Positions 25,350-33,785 of a DNA stretch of 55,759 nucleotides are shown piece after piece (within the stretch, counting starts at the first letter, position 1; each line of letters begins with the position of its first letter). The translations under genes were made by a program, and so were the position numbers. The DNA is from Fibrobacter sp. (GTDB lineage: Bacteria; Fibrobacterota; Fibrobacteria; Fibrobacterales; Fibrobacteraceae): NCBI GenBank assembly GCA_024399065.1, contig JAKSIB010000023.1:1-55759 (forward strand), written 5' to 3'. The notes under the pieces were generated by a model. The model made no database searches and was not told the origin of the DNA. It saw only the letters and a program-made list of their open reading frames with translations.

Positions 25350-26131
25350 CTTTAGAAGAACTTGAAAAGAGCATCCGCGAAGAAGCAGAAAAACTGTTGC
25401 AGCAGGAACCGCTGTCGGTTTTGATGATAAAGGAACAAGTTACTTCGAGAAAGAATTTCTCGGAAATGCTTTCTGTTACTTTGTCCTGTCAGCTGGCCGG
25501 TGAAGTCATCGACCGCGCAGAACTGGAAAGGATGTTCAACGCCATCTACGCCAAGTATCCGGAACTTGTGATGAGTGCTTGCAAGGACCTTCACGCCACC
25601 GTCATGCGCGACCCAGCTTGTACAAGTTACCTGGAGCCCATGTTGTTCTTCAAGGGTTTCCAAGGCTTGCAGGCTTACCGCGTGGCCCACGTTCTTTGGG
25701 AAGAAAACCGTTCCTTCCCCGCCAAGATGCTTCAGAGCATTATCAGCCGCAAGTTCGGCATGGACATTCACCCGGCAGCAAAAATCGGCTACGGTCTTTT
25801 GATTGACCACGCCACCAACATCGTGATTGGTGAAACCGCAGTCATCGGCAACAACGTTTCCCTGCTTCACGGTGTCACCTTGGGCGGTACCGGTAACGAA
25901 GTGGGCGATCGCCACCCGAAGCTTGGCGCAGGCGTCATGGTGGGCGCACACGCACAGCTCCTAGGCAACATCCACATCGGCGACGGAGCCAAGATTGGCG
26001 CAGGCGCGGTTGTGGTCAGCGATGTTCCTGCACACACCACTTACGCAGGCGTGCCCGCAGTTCAGGTGGGTCGTCCCCACGACGAAATGCCCAGCTTCAA
26101 CATGCAGCAGGACTTCACCCGCGACGCGTAA
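25346..26131 (+). CDS. cysE: Serine O-acetyltransferase
   Basis: The enzyme acetylates serine with acetyl-CoA as the first step of cysteine synthesis. The 261-residue protein has the N-terminal helical SATase domain (about 1-140, with DPACTSYLEPMLFFKGFQGLQ) and a C-terminal left-handed beta-helix of hexapeptide repeats. The active-site His regions are LLIDHATNIVIGE and LLHGVTLGG, and GDRHPKLG is the conserved substrate loop. The C-terminal tail is long enough for cysteine feedback binding, although that is not shown. The ATG overlaps the upstream stop (ATGA). Confidence 0.93.
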   Translation: MTLEELEKSIREEAEKLLQQEPLSVLMIKEQVTSRKNFSEMLSVTLSCQLAGEVIDRAELERMFNAIYAKYPELVMSACKDLHATVMRDPACTSYLEPMLFFKGFQGLQAYRVAHVLWEENRSFPAKMLQSIISRKFGMDIHPAAKIGYGLLIDHATNIVIGETAVIGNNVSLLHGVTLGGTGNEVGDRHPKLGAGVMVGAHAQLLGNIHIGDGAKIGAGAVVVSDVPAHTTYAGVPAVQVGRPHDEMPSFNMQQDFTRDA

Positions 26132-26145
26132 GCAGCCACACGTTC

Positions 26146-26176
26146 TGTCATTGCGAGGAGCACAGCGACGAAGCAA
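26146..26176. repeat. REP-like repeat copy between cysE and nth
   Basis: TGTCATTGCGAGGAGC and following bases match the copy captured in mnmE and the one at 45722-45755. Confidence 0.65.
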
Positions 26177-26216
26177 ACGAAGCAGGCTCTACATAACGTT
26201 CAAAAGCAGAACTAAT

Positions 26217-26852
26217 ATGAAGAGAACTGAGAAAATCACATTCATCAACGAGAAGTTGGACGAGTTATTTCCCAACCCGCCCATTCCCTTGAACTTCAGC
26301 GATCCGTTTACCTTGCTTATTGCCGTAGCTCTCAGCGCCCAATGCACTGATGCCCGCGTAAACCTGGTTACTGCAGAACTTTTCAAAGTCGCCAACACCC
26401 CCGCCAAGATGGTGGCCCTGGGAGTAGACAAGATTGCAGAATACATCAAGACCTGCGGCCTCTACCAGAACAAGAGCAAGAACATTTACAAGCTCTCCCA
26501 GATTCTCGTAGAAAAGTACAACGGCAAGGTTCCCCAGACTTTCGAAGAATTGGAGGCCCTTCCTGGCGTCGGCCACAAGACCGCCAGCGTCATGATGATT
26601 CACGCCTTCAAAACACCGGCCTTTCCTGTGGATACCCACATCCACCGCCTGGCCGCCCGCTGGGGGCTTTCCAACGGTTCCACCGTGGAGCGCACTGAAG
26701 CAGACCTGAAGAAAATCTTTCCTCCCGAAGATTGGGAAAAGAAGCACCTACAAATTATTTTGTTTGGAAGAACTTACTGCAAGGCAACAGGCCACAAGGT
26801 GGACCAATGCCCCATCTGCAGCGTTGTAGGCTGCAAGCCATTCTCTAAATAA
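26217..26852 (+). CDS. nth: Endonuclease III
   Basis: This base-excision-repair DNA glycosylase/AP lyase removes oxidised pyrimidines. The 211-residue protein has the helix-hairpin-helix LPGVGHKTASV with its catalytic Lys, and the catalytic Asp in FPVDTHIHRLA. Four C-terminal cysteines fit a [4Fe-4S] cluster, but the spacing (C-x9-C-x2-C-x4-C) differs from the classical C-x6-C-x2-C-x5-C. The start is ATG at 26217, with no clear Shine-Dalgarno. The frame stays open upstream through the repeat into cysE, but the protein family starts here. Confidence 0.93.
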   Translation: MKRTEKITFINEKLDELFPNPPIPLNFSDPFTLLIAVALSAQCTDARVNLVTAELFKVANTPAKMVALGVDKIAEYIKTCGLYQNKSKNIYKLSQILVEKYNGKVPQTFEELEALPGVGHKTASVMMIHAFKTPAFPVDTHIHRLAARWGLSNGSTVERTEADLKKIFPPEDWEKKHLQIILFGRTYCKATGHKVDQCPICSVVGCKPFSK

Positions 26853-26872
26853 AAAATCGAGCACCAAATAAA

Positions 26873-26901
26873 AAAAAGCGAGCATCAACTGCCCGCTTTT
26901 T
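26873..26901. terminator. Bidirectional terminator between nth and the UDP-xylose synthase gene
   Basis: AAAAAGCG pairs with CGCTTTTT, with further inner pairing, and serves the two convergent genes. Confidence 0.65.
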
Positions 26902-26918
26902 AGTTTCACAAGACCTCA

Positions 26919-27851
26919 CTACTTCTTCAGCAATTCATCAAAGTAGCAGATAGTCTTTTCAAGACCCTTGCGCAGAGGAATGGTGGGTTCCCAACCGAGA
27001 GCGCTCTTTGCCAAGTCAATGTTGGGGCGACGCATCTTGGGATCGTCACCCGGCAGCGGCTGGTAAATAATCTTACTCTTGGAACCGGTAAGGTCAAGGA
27101 CTTCCTTGGCCAATTCCAGCATGGTGAATTCACCCGGATTGCCAATGTTCACAGGTCCAATAATCTTGTCCTGGTTCATCATGCGGACAAAGCCTTCGAT
27201 AAGATCGTCCACATAGCAGAAGCTGCGGGTCTGGGAACCGTCGCCATAAATGGTAATGTCCTGGCCCTGCAAAGCCTGCACGATAAAGTTGGAGACCACA
27301 CGGCCATCGTTAGGCAACATGCGGGGGCCATAGGTATTGAAAATACGGACGATGCGGATATCCACATTGTTCTGGCGGTGATAATCCATGAACAAGGTTT
27401 CTGCAACGCGCTTACCTTCGTCGTAGCAGCTGCGGATACCGATGGGGTTCACATTTCCCCAATAGTCTTCAGTTTGCGGATGCACGGCCGGGTCACCGTA
27501 GACTTCGCTGGTACTTGCCTGAAGAATACGGGCGTGAACACGCTTTGCCATGCCAAGCATATTGATAGCGCCCATGACGCTAGTCTTGATGGTCTTTACC
27601 GGATTGAACTGGTAATGCACCGGGCTTGCAGGGCATGCCAGGTTGAAAATGCGATCCACTTCCAAAAGGATGGGTTCCGTCACATCGTGGCGGATAAGTT
27701 CAAAGCACTTGTTATCGCGGAGGTGAGCCACGTTAGCCATACGGCCGGTGAAGTAGTTATCCAGGCAGATAACCTCATGGCCATCGTTCAGCAAACGTTC
27801 ACAGAGATGACTTCCTAAAAATCCTGCCCCACCAGTAACTAAACAGCGCAT
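26919..27851 (-). CDS. UDP-glucuronate decarboxylase (UDP-xylose synthase)
   Basis: The 310-residue extended short-chain dehydrogenase should turn UDP-glucuronate into UDP-xylose for glycan synthesis. The Rossmann motif [10 protein letters not shown] opens the protein. [13 protein letters not shown] is the typical UXS signature, as are STSEVYGDP, the Tyr-x3-Lys pair in SCYDEGKR and [10 protein letters not shown]. The length matches bacterial UXS without a membrane anchor. ATG has TTGGAG upstream, and TATATTAT further up may be its -10 box. The two sugar-phosphate transferases nearby could use the same nucleotide-sugar economy. Confidence 0.9.
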   Translation of the reverse strand: MRCLVTGGAGFLGSHLCERLLNDGHEVICLDNYFTGRMANVAHLRDNKCFELIRHDVTEPILLEVDRIFNLACPASPVHYQFNPVKTIKTSVMGAINMLGMAKRVHARILQASTSEVYGDPAVHPQTEDYWGNVNPIGIRSCYDEGKRVAETLFMDYHRQNNVDIRIVRIFNTYGPRMLPNDGRVVSNFIVQALQGQDITIYGDGSQTRSFCYVDDLIEGFVRMMNQDKIIGPVNIGNPGEFTMLELAKEVLDLTGSKSKIIYQPLPGDDPKMRRPNIDLAKSALGWEPTIPLRKGLEKTICYFDELLKK

Positions 27852-27917
27852 ATAAACTCCAAAAATTTACAGCTATAATATAACTTTTTCTTGGAGTTGT
27901 TTTTCGGAAACATTGGA

Positions 27918-28952
27918 CTAGTTGATTGTATTCACAATCTGGTTCTTGCCGTGATTTTTACCCCAATAGAGCATTTCATCCGCTTCACGAATATACTTTT
28001 CGTAGTCCGAGATATCATCACCTGTACGAATACCAATAGTCACTGTAACAGACAACTTCTGCCCCATACATTCCACATGCCTATTTTTCAGGCATGACCT
28101 AAGCCTTTCCATAATAAACACGGTTTCCTCGTTATCCATCAAGGGCAGGTAAAGGATGAATTCCTCACCACCCCAACGCACAGCAACCGCATTGGGAGGC
28201 AGGCATTCCTTAATGCACCAGCTCACAAGTTCCAAAATCTTGTCGCCAGTTTCATGTCCGAAGGAATCATTAAAGTTCTTGAAGTTGTCCACATCAATCA
28301 TCGCAACGGAGAAAACACTTTCCTTTTCCTCCTTGCTACGTTTCATGATTCCTTCAAAAAAGCGGCGGTTGTAAAGCCCGGTAAGCATATCGTGGTTACT
28401 GGTAAAAGTCAGCTTATCCCTCGTAGCCTTCAGCACCAGCAAGTACAAATTGGAGATATAGAACAGGGTGAACATGGTGATGACCAAGTTAATGATAGAC
28501 ACAACATTCTTCCATTCAAGAACAACATCCTTGTACTCCGGGAACCAAAAGAACTGTACAACATCGATATAGCCAATACCGATTGCAAAAATCACACCTA
28601 TAAACTGATAAACATGTTTATACTTATTATCAGTGGGCAAAAGGAAAAAGACAACAGCCACCATGCCGACAACATAATAGATGTAGTCAAAATTACCACC
28701 GGAAATACATTCGCTAATGAGGGAGAAGCCAACAATTTCAAAGTAGGCAAAGACAATCTGCAAGTCCTCGTTTTTTCTGAAAAACGTCAAAAAGATCACA
28801 TAGAGAAATGCACTCAGGCAGTTCAGAGAAACAAGCGGTTCGATTCCAATTTTTGCAAAGAAGACCACATTAAATACGTGCACCAGCAGGCACATCAACA
28901 AGAACACAAAGGTCTTGTGCAGAGAAAGCTTCTTCAAACTCTTTTCAAACAT
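27918..28952 (-). CDS. Membrane diguanylate cyclase (GGDEF)
   Basis: The 344-residue protein has an N-terminal part with about six transmembrane helices (1-175), a short linker and a GGDEF domain (about 180-344). The active-site loop is GGEEF (261-265), and DMLTGLYNRRFF and MIDVDNFKNFND mark the domain start, so c-di-GMP synthesis from GTP is likely. No RxxD inhibitory site precedes the loop (the residues there are AVAVRW), so product inhibition may be missing. ATG has AGGAG 9 nt upstream. The sensing signal is unknown; the membrane part resembles no family I can name. Confidence 0.88.
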   Translation of the reverse strand: MFEKSLKKLSLHKTFVFLLMCLLVHVFNVVFFAKIGIEPLVSLNCLSAFLYVIFLTFFRKNEDLQIVFAYFEIVGFSLISECISGGNFDYIYYVVGMVAVVFFLLPTDNKYKHVYQFIGVIFAIGIGYIDVVQFFWFPEYKDVVLEWKNVVSIINLVITMFTLFYISNLYLLVLKATRDKLTFTSNHDMLTGLYNRRFFEGIMKRSKEEKESVFSVAMIDVDNFKNFNDSFGHETGDKILELVSWCIKECLPPNAVAVRWGGEEFILYLPLMDNEETVFIMERLRSCLKNRHVECMGQKLSVTVTIGIRTGDDISDYEKYIREADEMLYWGKNHGKNQIVNTIN

Positions 28953-29020
28953 CCAAAAACTCCTACAGCGGGGTTTACTGTAAGAATATAATAAGTTTTT
29001 GAAACAAAGTAAAGAAAAAT

Positions 29021-29875
29021 TTATTCTTCTTCGGAATCTCGGCCAGATTCAGCCGATGCACCGGCACCATTCAAGGCTACCAGGCGGATACCGCGAAGGG
29101 TCAGGAAGGGGTCGTACTTGTCGATCAGGTTGGTACGGCGGGCAATGGTCTTGCCCCAACCACCGGTAGCATAAACCGGCATATCTTCGCAGCCCACTTC
29201 CTTCTTGATCTTTCCGATCAGAACTTCAAGCTGAGCCAGGAAGCCGTACAAGAGGCCAGCACGGATGGCGTCGTCTGTATTGTCGGCCACCACATTTTCC
29301 GGCCATTCAATAGTCACAGGGAGCAATCGGGCAGCCTTTTCGGTCAAGGCGTCCAAGCTTGCATTAATGCCTGGGATAATCACACCGCCAGCAAAGGCGC
29401 CATTCTTCATGACGTCGAAAGTGGTTGCGGTACCCATGTCCACGATGACGGCATTTTCAAAACCGGCATCACGCATGGCGATTACGTTGCAGAGTCGGTC
29501 AGCACCCGCCATGGACGGATTCTGGTAATCAATCTTGAGGCCCAGACAATTCTTGGAGTTCACCACCTGCACATGCTTCTTCAGCAAGGAATCCAAAGCC
29601 TTGATCCACGGGCGCTCCAAAGCAGGCACCACCGTAGAAAGACCTACATGGGTGATTTCTTCGGGACTGATCTTGGAGAAACCAAGGAGGCCGCCCACCT
29701 TGTTCATCACTTCGTCGGAAGTGGTTTCCTTGCGGGTAGTAAGGCGCCAGTAATCCACCACCTTGGTGCCCTTGAAGATACCAAGTACGGTGTGGGAGTT
29801 ACCTACGTCCACCACGCAGATTACCGGTTCCTTTTCGCGAGCCTTGCGCACAACCTTTTTCTTCTCTGGAGACAT
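29021..29875 (-). CDS. coaX: Type III pantothenate kinase
   Basis: The first step of coenzyme A synthesis is done here by the ASKHA-fold type III enzyme, which is not feedback-inhibited by CoA. The 284-residue protein shows the phosphate-1 motif CVVDVGNSHTVLG, the GADRLCNVIA motif with its Asp base and the phosphate-2 motif VDMGTATTFDV. The N-terminus has an extra basic stretch of about 18 residues and the C-terminus an acidic tail. It lies 40 nt after nadC in the same direction, and the spacer is almost wholly a heptad repeat array of AGG-starting units. One of these may be its ribosome site. Confidence 0.93.
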   Translation of the reverse strand: MSPEKKKVVRKAREKEPVICVVDVGNSHTVLGIFKGTKVVDYWRLTTRKETTSDEVMNKVGGLLGFSKISPEEITHVGLSTVVPALERPWIKALDSLLKKHVQVVNSKNCLGLKIDYQNPSMAGADRLCNVIAMRDAGFENAVIVDMGTATTFDVMKNGAFAGGVIIPGINASLDALTEKAARLLPVTIEWPENVVADNTDDAIRAGLLYGFLAQLEVLIGKIKKEVGCEDMPVYATGGWGKTIARRTNLIDKYDPFLTLRGIRLVALNGAGASAESGRDSEEE

Positions 29876-29882
29876 CTGAGCG

Positions 29883-29917
29883 ATTACCTCGTTCCTCGAA
29901 CCTGGAGCCTCGCGCCT
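29883..29917. repeat. Degenerate heptad repeat array 2 (nadC-coaX junction)
   Basis: Five 7-nt units each begin with AGG on the coding strand (for example AGGTTCG, AGGAACG). The array runs from the nadC stop codon to 7 nt before the coaX ATG. Confidence 0.75.
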
Positions 29918-30779
29918 AAATACGCATGGAGATGTCGAGAGCCTTCACGCTATGAGTGAGGGCGCCGACAGAAATGAAGTCCAGACCGAGAGTTGCGATT
30001 TCCTTGGCACGTTCCAGAGTCATATTGCCGGAACCTTCCACCAGGCACTTGTCACCGCTTTCCTTGATGATCTTGAGAGCTTCGCCCATCATTTCGTTGC
30101 TCATGTTGTCCAGCATGATAACGTCCACACCCTTGTTCAGGAGGGCGCGAAGCTGGTCGAAGTTTTCCACTTCCATTTCCACCATGAGGTTCTGGGTGTT
30201 GTTCTTCTTCACCACGGCGAGAGCTTCCAGTACGCCACCTGCTGCGGCAATGTGGTTGTCCTTCACCAGGACCATGTCGAAGAGGCCCATGCGATGGTTG
30301 GAACCGCCGCCTACGCGAACGGCATACTTCTGCAAAGTACGGAAACCGGGAACAGTCTTACGGGTATCGAGAACCTTGGTCTTGCCGCCCTTCAATGCTT
30401 CCTGGAAAGTGTGTGCAACAGTTGCCACGCCGGAGAGCTGCTGGATGAAGTTGAGCAAGGTACGTTCGCCAGTCAAAAGTTCGTGGGTGGTGCCGTCAAG
30501 TTCGGCAATCAGGTCACCCTTCTTCACCACGTCACCATCCTTCTTGTGGAGGGTCACGGTAGCGTTGGCCTTCATTTCCTTGAAGACCAGTTCGATAATC
30601 GGGAGGCCAGCCACAACGCCATCTTCCTTGGCAATGAGGCGAGCATGCTGCTTCTGGTCGGCGGGAATGGTCCACATGCTGGTCACGTCGCCAGTGCGAA
30701 CGTCTTCGGCCAAAGCCAGGCGGATCATGGTCAAAGCATCTTCTGTAGGAAATACCGGAGTAGAATTATCACCGTACAT
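29916..30779 (-). CDS. nadC: Nicotinate-nucleotide pyrophosphorylase (quinolinate phosphoribosyltransferase)
   Basis: The enzyme turns quinolinate and PRPP into nicotinate mononucleotide in de novo NAD synthesis. The 287-residue protein has ERTLLNFIQQLSGVAT, the substrate-binding DTRKTVPGFR and the RVGGGSNHRMGLFDMVLVKDNH block, all diagnostic. The barrel C-terminus is complete. ATG has AGGAG at the right distance. The stop codon overlaps heptad array 2, and coaX follows, so the pair makes two cofactor-synthesis steps. No nadA or nadB is next to it. Confidence 0.95.
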   Translation of the reverse strand: MYGDNSTPVFPTEDALTMIRLALAEDVRTGDVTSMWTIPADQKQHARLIAKEDGVVAGLPIIELVFKEMKANATVTLHKKDGDVVKKGDLIAELDGTTHELLTGERTLLNFIQQLSGVATVAHTFQEALKGGKTKVLDTRKTVPGFRTLQKYAVRVGGGSNHRMGLFDMVLVKDNHIAAAGGVLEALAVVKKNNTQNLMVEMEVENFDQLRALLNKGVDVIMLDNMSNEMMGEALKIIKESGDKCLVEGSGNMTLERAKEIATLGLDFISVGALTHSVKALDISMRI

Positions 30780-30813
30780 TTTTATCTCCTGCGCTTGTCG
30801 CGCGACGCTGCAG

Positions 30814-32265
30814 TTACTGCGCGCCCTTACCAGTTAAAACAACATAAACAGTACGAACGAGAATCTGGAAATCCAACAAGAGGCTCATGTTCTCGTAGTA
30901 ATACATATCGTACTTAAGCTTGATCTTCACGTCTTCGGTGCTGGTATCGTAATGATGGCACACCTGAGCCCAGCCCGTAAGGCCCGGCTTGATTTTAAGA
31001 CGGCTAATATAGAACGGAATTTCTTCACGAAGCTTTGCAATGAACACGGCACGTTCCGGGCGGGGGCCCACCATGCTCATGTCGCCCTTAAGCACGCACA
31101 AAATCTGGGGAAGTTCATCAATACGGGTCTTGCGGAGGAACTTACCCACCTTGGTAATACGGGGGTCGTCCTTGGTAGCCCACTGGGCGCCAAACTTTTC
31201 TGCATCGGTGCGCATGGTACGGAACTTGTAGACCATGAAGGGCTTGCCGTACAAACCAATACGTTCCTGGGAATAGAAGATTGGACCGTGGTCTTCCAGC
31301 TTGATAGCGATTGCAGCAAAGAGGCAAACCGGCAGGGAACAAATTCCAAGGAAAGCACCAAAGCAAATATCGACGATACGCTTGACGCGGACCTGCCAAG
31401 GCGGCATGGTGAAGGGGAAAAGTTCCTGAAGTTCAAAACCGTAAACAAGGTTGGCCTTGAACTGGCCGTGAATCACATCGTAAAGCTCGGGCACCAGGTA
31501 AATATGCAGAGGACGTTCGCAGAGCCAAACCAGCACACGCATGATTTCCTGGGGGGAGTTACTTTCGTGGGCTATGACCACGCCGGAAATCTTCAAGTTC
31601 TTCACCAGGTTCGGGAGGTCAGAGTACTTGCCCAGCACGGGGAAACCAGCGAACTCGTGATCGATCACCTGGAAACGTTCGTCCACAAAGCCAACCACAC
31701 GCTGACCGCGGGCGGGAGTCTTGGCCAAGGCCTCGGCAATCTTACGGCCTGATTCCGTTGCACCAAGAACGAGAATGTTGTTGGCACCATAACCCAGGCG
31801 CAAAAATCCACGGAGGCAACCATAGACCAACAGACGCAGACAAACTACCAAGCTAAGTGCAAAACCGCCATAGATGAAAATCCAGGGGAAGCGAGAACCG
31901 TAGAGGTAGCCACTGATCAAAGGTTCATTGGAGAACACCTTGTTCATGAACTCGGCACCGAACAAGCCGATAATAATCAGCACAATGCCAAGGGCGACCG
32001 CGCGGAGCACTCGCAGAATCTGGTGTGTTCGAGACTGAAGCAACCAGGACCTGTAGAGACCGGCGCAGGTAAACAGAACCAACCAGGCAACGTTCAACAC
32101 AAGACCCATGCGGTAGTAGTCCACGAAGGACTTGCTGGGGTCAAACTTGTCTACAATCCAACCACTGTGGAATTGAACCCAAAACGCCAAGCCAAAGCAA
32201 ATGGACAGGGCCACGAAGTCCGACAGGACTACGAGAACTCTTTCCAATGTGGTAGCTCGAATCAT
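30814..32265 (-). CDS. Polyprenyl glycosylphosphotransferase starting exopolysaccharide synthesis (WbaP/WcaJ type)
   Basis: This membrane enzyme would load the first sugar phosphate onto undecaprenyl phosphate. It has about four N-terminal transmembrane helices, a central CoA-binding-like Rossmann domain (LGATESGRKIAEAL) and one more membrane segment. The catalytic C-terminal bacterial sugar transferase domain contains KRIVDICFGAFLG, YKFRTMRTDAEK, RITKVGKFLRKTRIDELPQ and GDMSMVGPRPE. ATG at 32265 gives 483 residues; a GTG six bases earlier is possible. TATTGGTG, a weak version of the common box, ends 5 nt before this ATG. It could serve capsule or O-antigen synthesis. Confidence 0.9.
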   Translation of the reverse strand: MIRATTLERVLVVLSDFVALSICFGLAFWVQFHSGWIVDKFDPSKSFVDYYRMGLVLNVAWLVLFTCAGLYRSWLLQSRTHQILRVLRAVALGIVLIIIGLFGAEFMNKVFSNEPLISGYLYGSRFPWIFIYGGFALSLVVCLRLLVYGCLRGFLRLGYGANNILVLGATESGRKIAEALAKTPARGQRVVGFVDERFQVIDHEFAGFPVLGKYSDLPNLVKNLKISGVVIAHESNSPQEIMRVLVWLCERPLHIYLVPELYDVIHGQFKANLVYGFELQELFPFTMPPWQVRVKRIVDICFGAFLGICSLPVCLFAAIAIKLEDHGPIFYSQERIGLYGKPFMVYKFRTMRTDAEKFGAQWATKDDPRITKVGKFLRKTRIDELPQILCVLKGDMSMVGPRPERAVFIAKLREEIPFYISRLKIKPGLTGWAQVCHHYDTSTEDVKIKLKYDMYYYENMSLLLDFQILVRTVYVVLTGKGAQ

Positions 32266-32302
32266 AATCACACCAATACTGAGAAAAACAAAAAATCAGA
32301 AG

Positions 32303-32334
32303 GGGCCGGGCGCACCCAAAAGCGAGCCCGGCCC
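32303..32334 (-). terminator. Terminator of the homoserine dehydrogenase gene
   Basis: A 9-bp G+C stem (GGGCCGGGC/GCCCGGCCC) is followed on the minus strand by a T-rich run. Confidence 0.7.
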
Positions 32335-32341
32335 AATTTCC

Positions 32342-33631
32342 TTAAGCCAAGAAGCGGATGACCTGGCTCTTTTCCACGATTTCAGCGAGAGCGTCGATGG
32401 CGTCCACAGCCTTCTGAGCCTTGCTGTCCTGGGTATTTTCGGTAATAACAACCACGGAAACCTTACCCGGATCCTTGACGTTCTTCTGGATGATGGTTTC
32501 GATGGAGATGTTGTTATCAGCGAGGATCTTGGTGATCTTGGCGAGAACACCGCAAGCGTCGCGGGAAGTAAAGCGGAGGTAGTAGCGAGCGCTGGTTTCA
32601 GAAATGGGAACGAGCGTTGCAGAATTTTCCACGTTGAACCAGCCCATGGGGAGTGCCTTGCGGGAACCGCTGTCGGTGGAGCGGGCCAAGGATACGAGGT
32701 CGGCTACAACGGCGGAAGCGGTGGGGAGACGGCCAGCGCCTGCACCAGTCTGGAGGGTTTCGCCCAGGTTGTCGCACTGGAGGTAGACTGCGTTGAGAAC
32801 GCGGTTTACGCTGGAGAGCTGATGTTCCATGGGAACGAGGCACGGATGGACGCGGGCGTCCACACGGTCACCTTCGCGGCGGTAGATACCCAGGAGCTTA
32901 ACGCAGCAGCCAAGTTCCTTGGCGATTGCGATATCCTGGGCGGTAATCTTGGAAATACCGGTCACGTGAATCTTTTCGAAGTCTACGCGATGGCCGCTGC
33001 AGAGAGAAGCGAGGAGGGCGGTCTTGTGGGCGGAGTCGATACCTTCGATGTCGAAGGTGGGGTCAGCTTCGGCAAAGCCGAGGCGCTGAGCGTCCTTAAG
33101 AACTACGTCGAAGTCCAGGCCTTCTTCAGCCATGCGGGAAAGGATGTAGTTACAAGTACCGTTAATGATGCAGCTCAGGTTTTCAACAGTAGAACCGAGC
33201 AAGCCTTCCTGGAGGCTACGAATAATAGGAATGCCACCGCCAACAGCAGCTTCGAACAGCACATGCAAGCCTTTCTTTGCAGCCAGCGGGAAAATTTCGT
33301 GACCATACTTGGCCAGGAGAGCCTTGTTAGCGGTAACCACGTGCTTGCCGTTTTCGAGAGCAGCGAGGATCCACTTGCGGGGCATGTTGTAACCACCGGC
33401 AAGTTCCACCAGCACGTCGATATCGTTGGACGCGATCATTTCGTCGGCATTGGTAGAAGTCTTATAACCCTTAGCCTTGTAAGGAGCAACTTCTTCATCG
33501 GACTTGGCGCAAATGCAAGCCAATTCCATTTCCACACCGAGCTTTTCCTTATATTCTGCGATCTTCTGTTCGAGGATCTGAATAACACCGCCACCGACGG
33601 TACCTGTACCAATAAGACCAATACGCAACAT
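32342..33631 (-). CDS. hom: Homoserine dehydrogenase
   Basis: This NAD(P)-dependent enzyme reduces aspartate semialdehyde to homoserine for threonine and methionine synthesis. The 429-residue protein has the Rossmann motif GLIGTGTVGGGV, the catalytic domain with ANKALLAKYG, GGGIPIIRSL, NGTCNYIL and GFAEADPTFDIEG, and a C-terminal ACT regulatory domain (from about 348). The start is ATG at 33631 with GGAG upstream. The frame runs 25 codons further upstream, but that stretch is hydrophobic and not part of the family. It is transcribed alone, divergent from a sugar transferase gene. Confidence 0.95.
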   Translation of the reverse strand: MLRIGLIGTGTVGGGVIQILEQKIAEYKEKLGVEMELACICAKSDEEVAPYKAKGYKTSTNADEMIASNDIDVLVELAGGYNMPRKWILAALENGKHVVTANKALLAKYGHEIFPLAAKKGLHVLFEAAVGGGIPIIRSLQEGLLGSTVENLSCIINGTCNYILSRMAEEGLDFDVVLKDAQRLGFAEADPTFDIEGIDSAHKTALLASLCSGHRVDFEKIHVTGISKITAQDIAIAKELGCCVKLLGIYRREGDRVDARVHPCLVPMEHQLSSVNRVLNAVYLQCDNLGETLQTGAGAGRLPTASAVVADLVSLARSTDSGSRKALPMGWFNVENSATLVPISETSARYYLRFTSRDACGVLAKITKILADNNISIETIIQKNVKDPGKVSVVVITENTQDSKAQKAVDAIDALAEIVEKSQVIRFLA

Positions 33632-33749
33632 ATAGCGTCTCCATTTTAAAATTTTACGGCTAAAAAATAGAAAAATCCCCAAAAATGGCATTTCCCAAAT
33701 CGCCAACAGGCACTATAAATCACACTACAGACAACATCAAGAAAAGACA

Positions 33750-33785
33750 TTTGCAAGCAAATAAAAAGTTTATATATTTGAGCCC
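33750..33785 (+). promoter_or_regulatory. Full FCB-type promoter TTTG-N19-TATATTTG, 5 nt before an ATG
   Basis: TTTG (33750-33753), 19 bases and TATATTTG (33773-33780) match the -33/-7 consensus described for Bacteroidota. AGCCC separates the box from the start codon. Confidence 0.7.

Noticed and set aside
25995-26216. Upstream extension of the nth frame through the REP-like repeat into cysE
   Set aside because: The extra 74 residues are out-of-frame cysE and repeat sequence; the Nth family begins at 26217.
33632-33706. 25-codon N-terminal extension of homoserine dehydrogenase
   Set aside because: It precedes the Rossmann start MLRIGLIGTG and covers the GGAG ribosome site and the probable promoter.
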